Assembly: GCA_963823675.1 (NCBI GenBank) | Contig: CAWGMT010000012.1 | Span: forward strand, 310,001 to 374,000 | DNA length: 64,000 nucleotides | Direction: 5' to 3' | DNA from: CAWGMT01 sp963823675 | GTDB taxonomy: Bacteria > Planctomycetota > Planctomycetia > Isosphaerales > Isosphaeraceae | Part shown: positions 40,695 through 50,536 of the stretch, piece after piece | Layout of the letters: the number at the start of each line of letters is the position of its first letter | How positions within the stretch are numbered: position 1 is the first letter of the stretch | Notes under the pieces: model-generated | What the model saw: only the letters and a program-made list of their open reading frames with translations | What the model was told of the DNA's origin: nothing | Database searches by the model: none | Program-made: the position numbers and the translations under genes

Positions 40695-42746
40695 TCACTG
40701 ATGCACACGGCTGGCGCTCGCCGGGATGGCCACGATGACGGGGTGATCGGTCAAAGTCAGCGTGAGCGATTTGATGCTGCGCCGAGTCTGGATCGGTGTC
40801 GTTCCTGACGTTGGGTCGTATACGTTCACCAACGGGTAAGCACCACCGAGCTGCACGGTCACTTGATCGGAGCCCTTGAGCCGCTCATCCCAAACCACCA
40901 GCTCAAACGTGCCGTCACTCTTTTGCAGGAGCATCTCATGCACGGTGGCCGACTGCTCCTGGATGGAGTAACTGAGTTCACCAGGCTTGGCGAGCGAGCC
41001 CTGGTCGGCGAGGATCGTCGTGAGATTGTGCAGGTACGCGGCGGCCTTGCGCGGCGTGTAGTCGGACTTGAAGAATCCGAAGCTCTGATTGCCGCCCTCG
41101 TCGGTGCGGTCGCGCAGCAGGTAGACGGCCGTGTGGCTCCAACCCCGCTTGAACTGATCCAGATACATGCAGAGCAGATTGAGCGCCTGGATCTCTTCGG
41201 TGACGGGCCCGCCGATCGTGCAGCCGGTTTCGGTGGTGACCCGCGGCAAGGTGAGTAGTTCGGTTGCGGAATAGCCGCGAAAGTGCTTCCCCCAGGTGAC
41301 GCCATGGTTGCCGTACAGCCCGTCCACCTTGCACGCCGACGACGGATCGGCGGCATGCCATGTCTTGTTGTCCTCCAGGCCGGGTGAGTTGGGATGATAA
41401 ATGTAGTTATGAACGTTGGCGTAGTCGGCGAATCGTGTTCCCTCGGGCAACAAAGTCCCGGCGCCCTTTGGAATCGTGAGGAACTGCAATCCGACGTTAT
41501 CCACTTCCGCTCCTGGCTCGCTGATCGACCACACGGGATACTTCTTGAGCACCGGATCGCTTTTGACGGCGTTGTACAGATCTCGCTGTAACTTCGCTAC
41601 TGCCAACCAAGATGGCGCGCGGCCGCCACCTGGCACGCCCTGATAGGTAACCCCCCAGTTGTTTGGCTCGTTATTTCCCTCGAAGGCCAGCAGGGCATCG
41701 GCCGCCGCCAACTGGCGGGCGGTTGCGATGAGTTTTTTCAGATCGGTGCCGCCGCTGACCAGTCCCCAACTGAACCGGGCGCCGGTTTGTCGGTGCAGGT
41801 CGAGATAGGTCTGAACGGTCGTGGGCCCTCGGGCCGTAACACCCTCAATGCCGCCCCTGACCCAGCGAAATCCGCCATATTTGACCATTCCGATGGTCTT
41901 CGGGAGAGGTTGCCCGCGATCCGGGAAGGTGGAGACGACGCCGATGCTGTTGAGAAAATCGGCCGCCGGGACAGCAGTGGGAGCCGCGGCTTCGCGGCTG
42001 CCACTCGTCAACACAATCTTGTTGAATACCTGCTCGTCGAAGTTTTGTGTCCCCAAGAGGACCAACTGGCTGAACGAGGTCGTGGTGGCGTCGGTAAACC
42101 TCACCGTCGCCCCGGTCCCTTTATTCCAGTCATTGCTGGTAATGCTCCATGCCCCGTCGGATTCGCGGGTGATCGTGAGGCGGCTCAAGCCGCCGCCGTC
42201 GCGAACGGACGCGTGACTGGCGTCGACTTCCTCGGACGCCCAGGTCTTCTCCCTGGAGGGCGAGCCTTTGACGACCTTGGCCCACTGCACCGCCCACCTC
42301 GCCTTGCAGCGGTGGACTTCGAAGAAGTAACCGTTGCCCCTGGGATCCGCGAGCATGAACGAGACCGCGTCGGCGCCCTGGCCCGCGTCGCCCCACCCCC
42401 AGCCGTAGTCGAGGGAAAGCGTCAGCCTCGGGGGATTCCGGATCTCGGCGAACGTCCTGGTCAAAGTGCCGTCGGGCTTATTGGCCGGGAAACGAGCGAC
42501 AGGGCCCGGGTTGTTGGCGGCGTCCTTCGGGTAGACGAACACGTCCCAGTCCCCGTTCGCCTTCCAGCCGAGGGCCGCGAAAGCTCCCTGGGAGAAATCA
42601 GAACCGACGATCGTCTGCGCCTCGCAAATCGTAAGGCTGCAGCCCGCCGCCACGAGTAATGCCGCCGCTCTCGCGATCGATGGTGCTCTCATCAGATTTG
42701 AGGTTCGCTCCCGTTTCGGGCAGAGGTGATTGCGATGCAGCTTCAT
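40695..42746 (-). CDS. Secreted glycoside-hydrolase-like protein
   Basis: About 683 residues. Signal peptide APSIARAAALLVAAGCSLTI; start at 42746 (MKLHRNHL) or 42692 (MRAPSIAR). Residues ~45-260 form a jelly-roll carbohydrate-binding-like domain (GWKANGDWDVFVYP, LSLDYGWGWGDAGQGADAVS, WSITSNDWNKG). The second half is a TIM-barrel-like domain with LLAFEGNNEPNNWG (Asn-Glu-Pro acid/base) and LPRVTTETGCTIGG (likely nucleophile Glu), as in clan GH-A enzymes such as GH39-type families. A beta-sandwich tail follows. Convergent with the propeller gene. Likely a polysaccharide hydrolase; substrate unknown. Confidence 0.75.
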   Translation of the reverse strand: MKLHRNHLCPKRERTSNLMRAPSIARAAALLVAAGCSLTICEAQTIVGSDFSQGAFAALGWKANGDWDVFVYPKDAANNPGPVARFPANKPDGTLTRTFAEIRNPPRLTLSLDYGWGWGDAGQGADAVSFMLADPRGNGYFFEVHRCKARWAVQWAKVVKGSPSREKTWASEEVDASHASVRDGGGLSRLTITRESDGAWSITSNDWNKGTGATVRFTDATTTSFSQLVLLGTQNFDEQVFNKIVLTSGSREAAAPTAVPAADFLNSIGVVSTFPDRGQPLPKTIGMVKYGGFRWVRGGIEGVTARGPTTVQTYLDLHRQTGARFSWGLVSGGTDLKKLIATARQLAAADALLAFEGNNEPNNWGVTYQGVPGGGRAPSWLAVAKLQRDLYNAVKSDPVLKKYPVWSISEPGAEVDNVGLQFLTIPKGAGTLLPEGTRFADYANVHNYIYHPNSPGLEDNKTWHAADPSSACKVDGLYGNHGVTWGKHFRGYSATELLTLPRVTTETGCTIGGPVTEEIQALNLLCMYLDQFKRGWSHTAVYLLRDRTDEGGNQSFGFFKSDYTPRKAAAYLHNLTTILADQGSLAKPGELSYSIQEQSATVHEMLLQKSDGTFELVVWDERLKGSDQVTVQLGGAYPLVNVYDPTSGTTPIQTRRSIKSLTLTLTDHPVIVAIPASASRVHQ

Positions 42747-43101
42747 CGTTACCAGGAGCTCCGATCGCGTGAGCTTCAGGCCGTCGGCGAATGCGCACAT
42801 TATCGAACCTTCACTGCCGCGGCGAAAGCCCTTGGCGTCTCGCCTGCCGTGGGCGGGCGAAAGATCCAGGCTCTCGAGCGCGAGCACGGCGACCGCCCAC
42901 GGACCGCCCGCGCCGTTGACCTCCCTCACTCGGGCCAAGCACGCGGCCACGGCCGGACCGAAGGCGGCTTCCGGACTGATAGGACGGGGCTCTGTACCGA
43001 ATTCCGGAACGTGGTCATTGAAACGGCGATTCGGGCGCGGTATTACTTTTTTGAGATTCGTCTTACGAGGCTAGGGCCTTACTCCTTATCAGGAAACGAA
43101 C

Positions 43102-44153
43102 ATGCGTCGGCGTGGTTTCACCTTGATTGAACTGCTGGTTGTCATCGCCATCATCGCCGTGTTGATTGCGCTCTTGCTGCCGGCCGTGCAGGCGGCGCGC
43201 GAGGCCGCTCGCCGTATTCAGTGCGTCAACAACCTCAAGCAGCTCGGGCTCGGCCTGATGAATTATGAAAGCAGCAATGGTGTGCTGCCTCCGCAGCAGG
43301 TCTTGCAGTTCAGTGCGACGTCCGCGACCACGGCGACGTTGCTCTGGCATAATTCGTGGGGCGTTACGTCGAGGCTCATCCCCTACATGGAACAGGGGCC
43401 GATGTATAACTCGATCAACTTTATCAACAAGACCAGCAACGCGTCGAACGTGACCGTCGTGTCCTCGACCTTGAGTATCCTGCTTTGCCCGAGCGAGCCC
43501 AACCAGCAACCCTACACGAGCGGAACCAGCACGTACGGGGTCTCGAATTATGGTTGGTGTGCGGGCGACTGGTATGTTTACGGCGGCATGGGCAACCCCG
43601 GCGCCCCACTGACCCGCGGCGCCTTCACCGTGAACGTGAGTCGAACTCTCGCCGCGATCACCGACGGTCTGAGCCAGACGGCGGTCGCGTCGGAAGGGAA
43701 AGTTCAGACGCCGGTCGCCGGGAATTGTTTCGGCAGCGTCTCCAACGGCAGCATGCTGTTCCCCCCTTGACCAATCCCAACGCGATTCCCGATCCCAACT
43801 CCTCGATGCCGATCATCCAGTCGATCTATTCGAGTTGTCTGCAACGAGGGACCATCGGCCATACCGACTGGACGTACGCCAACTCGATCTACGATGGATT
43901 CACGACGGCGCTTCCCCCGAACACGAAGGTCCTGGTCGCGCCCGGCATCGACCTGGACGTGAACACCGAGGACGAGAACAACGGCGGCCCAACCTACGCG
44001 GCCGTCACGGCCCGGAGCTACCACCCCGGCGGCGTCAACTCCCTGTTCTGCGATGGCAGCGTGAGGTTCATCAAGAACTCGATCAACTGGATGACCTGGC
44101 GAGCTCTTGGGACCATCGCCTCGGGCGAGGTCGTCAGCAGCGACGCCTACTGA
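43102..44153 (+). CDS. DUF1559 prepilin-like protein (one frame break in a C6 run)
   Basis: MRRRGFTLIELLVVIAIIAV is a type IV prepilin-like methylation segment, followed by EAARRIQCVNNLKQLGLGLM. The C-terminus has HPGGVNSLFCDGSVRFIKNS (H-x9-DG) and ends GEVVSSDAY. Between them the frame changes at a CCCCCC run near 43765-43770 (SNGSMLFPP, then LTNPNAIPDPNSS). Corrected length about 350 residues. These proteins are hugely expanded in planctomycetes and are thought to be surface pseudopilins; no function is proved. It is the only complete DUF1559 gene on the plus strand here. Confidence 0.88.
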
Positions 44154-44625
44154 GGAAATTTGGATCGGGCCGCAAACTCCGGTGTGAGCGATCGCTCGCG
44201 GGGCAGTTGAAGACCCAGCCAATCGCGAATCCTGGGGATACGGCAAAGGAGCGCTTTTCCACGAGCAACACCGCGAGCAGGGGCGCCCCGAAGAGCGGCC
44301 GGTAGACTCCCAGCAGGATCACCAGTGCCAGAAAGCTGAGCGAAAGCCTGGGCTTGCCCGCCGCCTTGGGGGCACCGAGGACGCCCACGTCGCGCCGCCT
44401 CCACCACATGACCACCGAACTCGTGCAGAGCAAGATCAGGCCCGCGGCAGTGATTCGCCCCAGGAGCTGGTTGGGCCAGCCGAAGAGCTGGCCTTCGTGG
44501 GCGGCGATGCCGGTCCCGACGACCCGGTCGATCACGTGCCGGTCGTAGAAATCCTTGCGATCCTTGATTGCGCCGGTCTTGCCGTCAACCACGAGATCCA
44601 CGCGTTTGGCCGAGTGGCGTCGAAG
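44147..44625 (-). pseudogene. C-terminal fragment of a PepSY-associated membrane protein
   Basis: SAKRVDLVVDGKTGAIKDRK, GTGIAAHEGQLFGWPNQLLG, AAGLILLCTSSVVMWWRRRD and a one-base shift near 44265 to CRIPRIRDWLGLQLP: the last third of a PepSY-TM protein, a family linked to siderophore/iron or copper handling at the inner membrane. In frame, a stop (44626-44628) closes it off upstream; the other ~300 residues expected are missing. It follows a DUF1559 gene on the same strand. Confidence 0.75.
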
Positions 44626-44772
44626 TCACTCGACGAAACCGACTCGGCACAGGCCGCCTCGTACTGGAACAACAGCGCCGGCATGACCCGCTTGCGGAGG
44701 CCACTTTTTGACGGTCGAGAGGATGACGAGCGGGAATGCATGGTGCGCCAGTTGCTACAGCCGAGCTCTTCG

Positions 44773-45744
44773 TCAAAACTGGTCGGCGGAGAGAACCTCG
44801 CCACCGGCCCGGGTCGCCAGGGCCTGGAAGATGCTGAATCCGATCTGCTCCTTGATGAATCGGACGCTGCCGTCGGCAAACAGGAAGTTGGCGCCGCCGG
44901 GGTGCATCGCCCAGTACTGGTCGCCGTGAGCCAGGCCGGATGGCGAATTAGGCCCGTGTCCTTCGCCGGTGTGCGAGAGGACCAGCGCCCCGCCGCCTTC
45001 GGGATCAAGGCCCGCTTCGGCCTGGAGCGCGATCAGGGGGACGGCGGCGTTGGTGACGGCGCCGGTCCAGCTCGCGCGCGACAGGTTCTGGCTCCGCTCG
45101 CCGGCGGCGAACGTCTGGCTTGTCCCGTCGGTGATCCAGGCGACCGTGATCGAGTGATTGCGAAAGAAGAGCCCGTTGCCGTTGTCGCGCCCCGGTGGGC
45201 CGTCGTCATCGTCGATGATGTAGGGATAAAGGCTCGATGGGTCTCCGCTCCCGACCGAGCCCACATAGTTTGACGAGGCAACGTCGCAGATCGGCGCACC
45301 GGGGGATGTCCCGGTCGTCGTTGAATCGACGACGGTAAACGTATCCAACCGCCAGGCGTCGGAGGGGCAAAGGAAACTGGCGATCACCGTCAACCGCGCG
45401 GTCTGGTTGGCCGGGAACTCGATCCCCATCACGAAGTTGATGCTGTTATAAACGGGCCCCTGCTCCATCTGGGAGAGCGAGAAGGAAGCCCAGCCCCAGC
45501 CGGGGCCGTCGTTGTCAAACGTCACGGGATCCATCAGCGAGAGGTAGCCCGGGGGAAAGGTCCCCATGGAATCGTGGTAGTTGTGCAGAGCGATGCCGAT
45601 CTGCTTCAGGTTGTTGAGGCACTGCGCGCGCCGCGCCGCTTCGCGCGCCGCCTGCACCGCCGGCAGCAAGAGGGCAATCAGCACGGCGATGATCGCGATC
45701 ACGACCAGCAGTTCGATCAGTGTGAAGGCTCGACGATGATGCAT
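44773..45744 (-). CDS. DUF1559 prepilin-like protein
   Basis: 323 residues, intact. N-terminal RAFTLIELLVVIAIIAVLIA methylation/TM segment with EAARRAQCLNNLKQIGIALH; C-terminal HPGGANFLFADGSVRFIKEQ (H-x9-DG) and GGEVLSADQF. Contains the acidic loop YIIDDDDGPPGRDN. Second gene of the module Cys-rich protein (45925-46401), DUF1559, PepSY fragment, all on the minus strand. Predicted to be processed by a prepilin peptidase and exposed outside the inner membrane. Confidence 0.92.
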   Translation of the reverse strand: MHHRRAFTLIELLVVIAIIAVLIALLLPAVQAAREAARRAQCLNNLKQIGIALHNYHDSMGTFPPGYLSLMDPVTFDNDGPGWGWASFSLSQMEQGPVYNSINFVMGIEFPANQTARLTVIASFLCPSDAWRLDTFTVVDSTTTGTSPGAPICDVASSNYVGSVGSGDPSSLYPYIIDDDDGPPGRDNGNGLFFRNHSITVAWITDGTSQTFAAGERSQNLSRASWTGAVTNAAVPLIALQAEAGLDPEGGGALVLSHTGEGHGPNSPSGLAHGDQYWAMHPGGANFLFADGSVRFIKEQIGFSIFQALATRAGGEVLSADQF

Positions 45745-45924
45745 TTCGGATCAACTCCCAGAAGAAGAAAACCTCGGTGCGCAGCGCGACGTGAAGCCAG
45801 CGGCCCGAATGTCGCGGATGTCGGAGCGCGCTGCGATCGTAAGCAGCGAAGGTTATTCGACCCCACGGACGCGCGACGAGCGCGCATACGGAGATCGGGG
45901 CGTATCGATCGTGATAGCCTGGAA

Positions 45925-46401
45925 TCAGGCGACGAGGAGGCGTTCTGGGGGTCGATCGAGGCGGGAGGCCCGCCGAGTCGGCAGGAGACAGGGGGAGGCG
46001 AACGTTAGCGTGAAGCGGGCCGAGTCGCGCCGAAAATGCCCGGAATCGGCGATCGCCACGCTCTTGCTGACGGAACTACCCGACGGGGCGCTCGGTAGCC
46101 CCGAATCACCGCAAGGGGCGGAATTCAGGCACGGGCGTGACTCAGTCCGGACTGGGCCAGCGGCAGGTGCAGGAAATGACCTTCGTGCTTTCGTCTCGCG
46201 TGGCCCGCAGCAGCAAGACGCACCCCGACAGCGGGGGCCGCACTTGCATTGGTGAGCGTGTTCGTCGGCGTCGAAGGCAGGGGCCTGCGACACCGCGGAC
46301 GCCGCCGCCGATTGCCCCCCAAGCCCGACGATAAGCACGACCGCCAGCAATAGCCAGCGATCGGGCCGATCCGAACAGGAGCAGCGAAGGAGAAATGTCA
46401 A
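45925..46401 (-). CDS. Secreted Cys-rich protein, family copy 1
   Basis: 158 residues with a signal peptide (DRWLLLAVVLIVGLGGQSAA). The mature N-terminus has HAHQCKCGPRCRGASCCCGP, i.e. CxCGxxCRxxSCCCG, preceded by His residues, and further on PCLNSAPCGDSGLPSAPSG and a closing RASRLDRPPERLL. The same three signatures are found in the proteins at 50537 and 57194, so this is a true family. The Cys/His cluster suggests binding of copper, zinc or iron. Each copy lies directly upstream of a DUF1559 gene on the same strand. I know no assigned function. Confidence 0.78.
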   Translation of the reverse strand: MTFLLRCSCSDRPDRWLLLAVVLIVGLGGQSAAASAVSQAPAFDADEHAHQCKCGPRCRGASCCCGPRETKARRSFPAPAAGPVRTESRPCLNSAPCGDSGLPSAPSGSSVSKSVAIADSGHFRRDSARFTLTFASPCLLPTRRASRLDRPPERLLVA

Positions 46402-47235
46402 GCGGGAGGGCTCTCAACACAGGGCAGGATGTCGTGATGACCAACCGTTGTATGGTCGATGAAGCGTACCGTACTGTCAAGGGTTTCAAGGCCGAAACGT
46501 CGCGTTATCTTTGCCAGCTCGCTTCGATAGGACGGGAGCGAAGCCGAGCCTTCTCAATCAAGGTCACCGGCAAGTCTCCGGCGCCGGTCAAGTCACGATC
46601 CGTCCACTTGTACCATGAAGTGTCGGTATCGAGCGTGTCCTGTTCCCGGACGTGCTGGGCACAAGATCCCGAGCGCTGCCCGTGATTGGTCAGACCAAGA
46701 GACCGCGCCTCGCGAGTCATCGAGTCACCGCCCCCCTTGTTCTGGCCCGAGTTGCTCGTGACCCGGAAGACCGGCGACCGACGATGCAACGCGGCGTCAT
46801 TCGGTCACGGTCGATATCGATTTTTTATACTCTGAACCCGGAGCGCCACCACTTGCCGTGCGGCAATTCGCTGATCGCGGCCACGTTCGCCGACTCTCCT
46901 TAGAGACTCCCTTTGCGACGCTCCGGCCGAACGCGGGCAAGCTCGTCGCTACAGACTTCGATCAAGGCTTGGGGTCAAGCCTTCCGTCGACGATCGAGCG
47001 GCCGGAACCGCACGAACCGATCAATCGCCGGCGCAGGCCGGATGGTAGTTGCTCTTGGCTCGCCGGACTGTTTTACTGGATCACCGTGCGAGCTGCGTAA
47101 AGAGTCGGCGCAGGAATGACCTTCTGACCGGGCCATGCCGGGGCTGTTACCCCGCTCGGCGGGAACGTCTTCGCCAGACCGGCTGTCGTCGTCGCGGCCG
47201 CGTCTCAAGCTGTCTGCCATCGAACGGAGATTGCC
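46402..47235. other. Gene-poor stretch
   Basis: 834 nt with no supportable gene. Contains AT-rich TTTTTTATACTCT at about 46822 and AACCCGGAGCGCC at about 46835, the latter sharing its core with the inverted repeat at 34388. The final part holds GGAG before the ATG at 47236. Confidence 0.4.
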
Positions 47236-47946
47236 ATGTCTGATCCCAGCCGTTCGCCCGCCGAAAACACCGGCTCGCCCCAGAAGAAAGTCTCGCCTAC
47301 GCGAAAGCTCATCGGCCTCATCGTCCTGGTCGTGGTGCTCGCCGTCGCCGGATTCCAGTACGCGGCTCTGATCAGGTACACCGTCGCAGTGAAGGCAATG
47401 GACGCCCGAGCCGTTGACGACGACAGGGGGCTCATGACGAACCAGGAAGCCGATAGCCTGCTCGGCAAGGCACCCGACGGTCCCGGCAGCGATTTCACGG
47501 AAGAGGGTCGGAACTTCACGAAGAAGACCTATACCTGGCAAGGACCGCTCAAGTCCTTCACGCTGACGGCAGTCTACACGAACGGAGCGGCCGCCTTCTT
47601 GCACCACTTCGAGACGCAGGGCGAGAAGTACGTGCCCAAATGGTCGTCCGTGAAAGCGACTGGCCCAATCAGAATCTCAAGAGGGAAAGGGAAGGGTAAG
47701 AAGAAGCGCGGCTCGACGGCAAAGGGCGACGCCAAGACAGCCACCGTCTCCGGCAAGGCAACCGCGCCGGCGGCAGGCAGCGAGCCGTCAAAGGCGACGG
47801 CCGCTCCGGCCCCTGCTCCGGCCACTGCGGCGGGGACGGCCGACGAGCCGCCAAAGCCGACGACCAATCCGGCCCCTGCTGCCGCCAAGCCGGGCGCGCC
47901 GCGGGCCGAGCCGTCAAAGGATGCTCCCGCCTCGGAGCCGAAGTAA
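47236..47946 (+). CDS. Membrane-anchored unknown protein with Ala/Pro/Lys tail
   Basis: 236 residues. One membrane helix (KLIGLIVLVVVLAVAGFQYA) after a short cytoplasmic N-terminus, then a small domain of ~100 residues (LMTNQEADSLLGKAPDGPGS, KKTYTWQGPLKSFTLTAVY) that recalls SmpA/OmlA-type folds, in which a lipoprotein domain senses DNA-like or peptide ligands; this is only a resemblance. The last ~80 residues are low-complexity Ala/Pro/Thr/Lys, probably unfolded and outside the membrane. ATG follows GGAG by 7 nt. No partner gene on this strand. Confidence 0.68.
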   Translation: MSDPSRSPAENTGSPQKKVSPTRKLIGLIVLVVVLAVAGFQYAALIRYTVAVKAMDARAVDDDRGLMTNQEADSLLGKAPDGPGSDFTEEGRNFTKKTYTWQGPLKSFTLTAVYTNGAAAFLHHFETQGEKYVPKWSSVKATGPIRISRGKGKGKKKRGSTAKGDAKTATVSGKATAPAAGSEPSKATAAPAPAPATAAGTADEPPKPTTNPAPAAAKPGAPRAEPSKDAPASEPK

Positions 47947-48042
47947 TACCCAATTCGGCTGCGCCCGATGCAATGGTGGACATGCAAGTCTTCCTCCGCC
48001 ATCCGCAGTGGTCGACCACCGACCACGCATCGTCCCTCTAGT

Positions 48043-48876
48043 TCACCGCCTGCCCGCTCCCTTCGCGTCACTCTTCGCGTCACTCTGCTGTCTGTATCGC
48101 CGAACGCTACCGAGCGGAACGTTTTCGATCCTGATCTCGCGTACCGGACTGCCGGGCCTCGCCGAGCCCTGAGCGCGCTTGACGCCCTTGAAGCCGAGAT
48201 ACAGGGGCTTGCTCGAAACAATCTTGCCGTCCGACGTCACCTCGAAGTTGCTGCCCACGGCGGCCTTCACGCGCTCAGCATTGATTGTTCCCCCATCCGT
48301 GGCCGTCAGATTGCATTCGACTTCCCCGGCGCGGATCGCCTCGACCACGACGAGCATGGTCTGGTCGCTCTTGATGAGGGCGTCCTTGAGCTTCTCGTTG
48401 TCGTTCACGGCGGCTTTGACCGCATCCAGCGGGATCGTCTCTGTCTCAATGTTCTTCAGCTCCACGCTGGAAACGGCGACGCCGGAGTTGGATAAACCGG
48501 CGGACGCCAATCCCGGCACCATTTTTAGGCAGCCTTCGCCAGCCAGCTTCTGATCGGTCTTCCAGCTTACGTCGGGGGCTGTCGACCTGGAGGTGGTCGT
48601 CGCATTCTCACCGAACAACTCGGCGGAAGTCATCACCAGTACGGTCTCGGCGCCATTGAGCTTGATCAGTGTGCCCGGAGGCATGTCGTCCCGGAGCGGC
48701 TTGAACACGTCGTAGGCGTTATAGGTCAGCCAAGTCTCAAGGGACGACACCTCGGCCAGCGGCTTTGTCGCCTTCCTGTTGGAGTAGAGGTAAACTCCCC
48801 CCAGAGTCAGCAGAACGACGATCACAGAACCGATAATTGCCCACTGCCAACCTCCGCCGTGCGCACCTGTGGCCAT
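48043..48876 (-). CDS. Single-pass membrane protein of unknown function
   Basis: 277 residues. MATGAHGGGWQWAIIGSVIV opens with a membrane helix to about residue 32, then a soluble domain with SLETWLTYNAYDVFKPLRDD, LNGAETVLVMTSAELFG and TMLVVVEAIRAGEVECNLTA. Begins 33 nt after the stop of the DUF1559 gene on the same strand, so it is the third or fourth gene of that operon (lipoprotein, DUF1559, this). No family recognised. Absent from the duplicated module at 55-57 kb, where a different membrane gene takes its place. Confidence 0.72.
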   Translation of the reverse strand: MATGAHGGGWQWAIIGSVIVVLLTLGGVYLYSNRKATKPLAEVSSLETWLTYNAYDVFKPLRDDMPPGTLIKLNGAETVLVMTSAELFGENATTTSRSTAPDVSWKTDQKLAGEGCLKMVPGLASAGLSNSGVAVSSVELKNIETETIPLDAVKAAVNDNEKLKDALIKSDQTMLVVVEAIRAGEVECNLTATDGGTINAERVKAAVGSNFEVTSDGKIVSSKPLYLGFKGVKRAQGSARPGSPVREIRIENVPLGSVRRYRQQSDAKSDAKGAGRR

Positions 48877-48909
48877 GATCCCAACGCCTTCTGCCTGGAG
48901 TCGTGGAAA

Positions 48910-50034
48910 TCAATACTGATCCGAGCTCACGACCTCTCCGCCGTTTCTGGTCGAGAGCTTCTGATAGACTCCAAGCTGGATCTGGGCGGCGTTTAGGGAG
49001 TACGCGCCGTTGGAGCCAAGGGTGATACCGACTGGAAAGATCGCACCCGACGGGGGTGCGGGCCAACTGTTGATGGTGTCTTTGAGGAACTTGACCGAAC
49101 CGTCGGCGAACGCGAAATTGGCACCGCCGGGATGGAAGCTCGAAGCCGCCTCAACCCAATTGTCGCCCAACGTTCCATCCACTCCAACCCCGTCAAGCGC
49201 AATCTTGTTGAATGGATTTATTGGATACATGGTGATGAAGGATGTGTTGAACGAATACGAGTCGGCCCAGAAGCCAAATTGGTCGTAGTCGCACATGACG
49301 CCGCCCCCGTTATCCGCCTGGTTGAAGTTACCCTGAGCCCTCTCGCCGAATATGATGGTGTTGCTGGCGCCGTCGATCACCGCCGAAATGTTGTAGGATA
49401 TTTGCTCGTTGAAAATGCCGTTGACGTTGGCCTGGATCGCCTGGAAATTCGGGTTGGCGCTGATCGCCGGGCTGTAGGGAATAGTCCACGCGTAGTTAAA
49501 CGGGTCGGCGAGCCAGGTGCCGTAGCACCCGGCATAGCTGGTGAATCTGACCGTGGCAACGGCGCCGCTGTTGTTCCAGTCCCAGGCCATTCCCCACGGA
49601 AAGGTCAACGCGCGGCTGACGGTGCCGTCGCTCGGGCACCAGAGGACGCTCAGTCCGGTCGCGTAGATCGTACTATTGGCAATGGAGTAGATGTTCCGGC
49701 TGAAATTCATCGCGTTGTAAAGAGACGTTTGCTCTAACTGTGCGAGCATCGAAACGAACGGGCTCTGTGACGTGCACCAATTTGGATAGGAAGCGTAGTC
49801 GCAGTTCCACGGTGTGCCGATCGGAAAGCTCTGGTTAATCTCGTGGTAATTATGTGCGGCCAGCGCGAGTTGCTTGAGATTGTTCAGGCACTGGGCGCGG
49901 CGGGCGGCCTCGCGGGCCGATTGCACAGCCGGTAACAACAGCGCGATCAGAAGGCCGATGATGGCGATCACCACCAAAAGCTCAATCAGCGTGAATCCTC
50001 GACCGCGGCCGGCACGAACAGACTTGAGTTGCAT
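48910..50034 (-). CDS. DUF1559 prepilin-like protein, duplicated pair member A
   Basis: 374 residues from the ATG at 50034 (AGGTG 4 nt upstream; the frame is open from 50085). RGFTLIELLVVIAIIGLLIA, EAARRAQCLNNLKQLALAAH, and at the end HPGGANFAFADGSVKFLKDT (H-x9-DG) and GGEVVSSDQY. It matches the protein at 55775-56896 along its whole length, with clustered changes (for example the segment after NPFNK). Part of a ~2-kb segmental duplication. Follows a small lipoprotein gene by 82 nt. Confidence 0.92.
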   Translation of the reverse strand: MQLKSVRAGRGRGFTLIELLVVIAIIGLLIALLLPAVQSAREAARRAQCLNNLKQLALAAHNYHEINQSFPIGTPWNCDYASYPNWCTSQSPFVSMLAQLEQTSLYNAMNFSRNIYSIANSTIYATGLSVLWCPSDGTVSRALTFPWGMAWDWNNSGAVATVRFTSYAGCYGTWLADPFNYAWTIPYSPAISANPNFQAIQANVNGIFNEQISYNISAVIDGASNTIIFGERAQGNFNQADNGGGVMCDYDQFGFWADSYSFNTSFITMYPINPFNKIALDGVGVDGTLGDNWVEAASSFHPGGANFAFADGSVKFLKDTINSWPAPPSGAIFPVGITLGSNGAYSLNAAQIQLGVYQKLSTRNGGEVVSSDQY

Positions 50035-50115
50035 GGGGCACCTGTAAGCGGGGAAAACAGATGAAGAGAAAGTTAACACCGTCACGAATTTCGAACGGGA
50101 AAAATCGATTTGCCA

Positions 50116-50313
50116 TTACTTTTGCTTAGACTTCTTGACCGCCTCGCTCCCGGCATTGAGTTCCTCGAACTTCTTCATCTGAGGCGACTTGGCAGGCGGG
50201 GCCGTGTCCGGCTCAACCGAACCGCCCGACCCACAACCCGAAAGCAAGCAGAGACCGAACAAGCACAATGCGACTACCGGCAATCGAGCTTGTTTTGAGC
50301 GTAGCTGCTTCAT
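50116..50313 (-). CDS. Small lipoprotein (65 aa)
   Basis: MKQLRSKQARLPVVALCLFG then LCLLSGCGSGG: a type II signal peptide with lipobox LLSGC. The mature part is about 38 residues ending MKKFEELNAGSEAVKKSKQK, Lys-rich. Similar tiny lipoproteins with a PxMKKxEEL-type tail are, as far as I recall, common beside DUF1559 genes in planctomycetes. Upstream of and probably cotranscribed with the DUF1559 gene at 50034. Missing from the other copy of the duplication. Confidence 0.75.
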   Translation of the reverse strand: MKQLRSKQARLPVVALCLFGLCLLSGCGSGGSVEPDTAPPAKSPQMKKFEELNAGSEAVKKSKQK

Positions 50314-50536
50314 CTAGATGTTCTTTTCCAAGAAGATGGGTCGAACTTCTCAACAGGTTCGGTTCCCGGACGCGGAAGATGGAATCATCCCGTAGGGTGA
50401 CCACTCGCGGCCTTTGGGCGGCCATTCTGCCATGCGACACGTCTACGACCGAGCGGGCGAATTCGGGCTTGAAGGCGCACGGAATGCCGTCGCGAGCCCG
50501 CGCGCGTCAGGATTGCGAAAGACTTGATGCCCGAGA

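Noticed and set aside
46505..46789. 94-residue minus-strand frame
   Set aside because: No ribosome site, no recognisable family and no signal peptide; not supported as a gene.
50213..50440. Small frame in the duplicated spacer (also at 56979-57209)
   Set aside because: The stretch is similar in both duplicated copies, but the frame is interrupted differently in each, so similarity is explained by duplication rather than coding.
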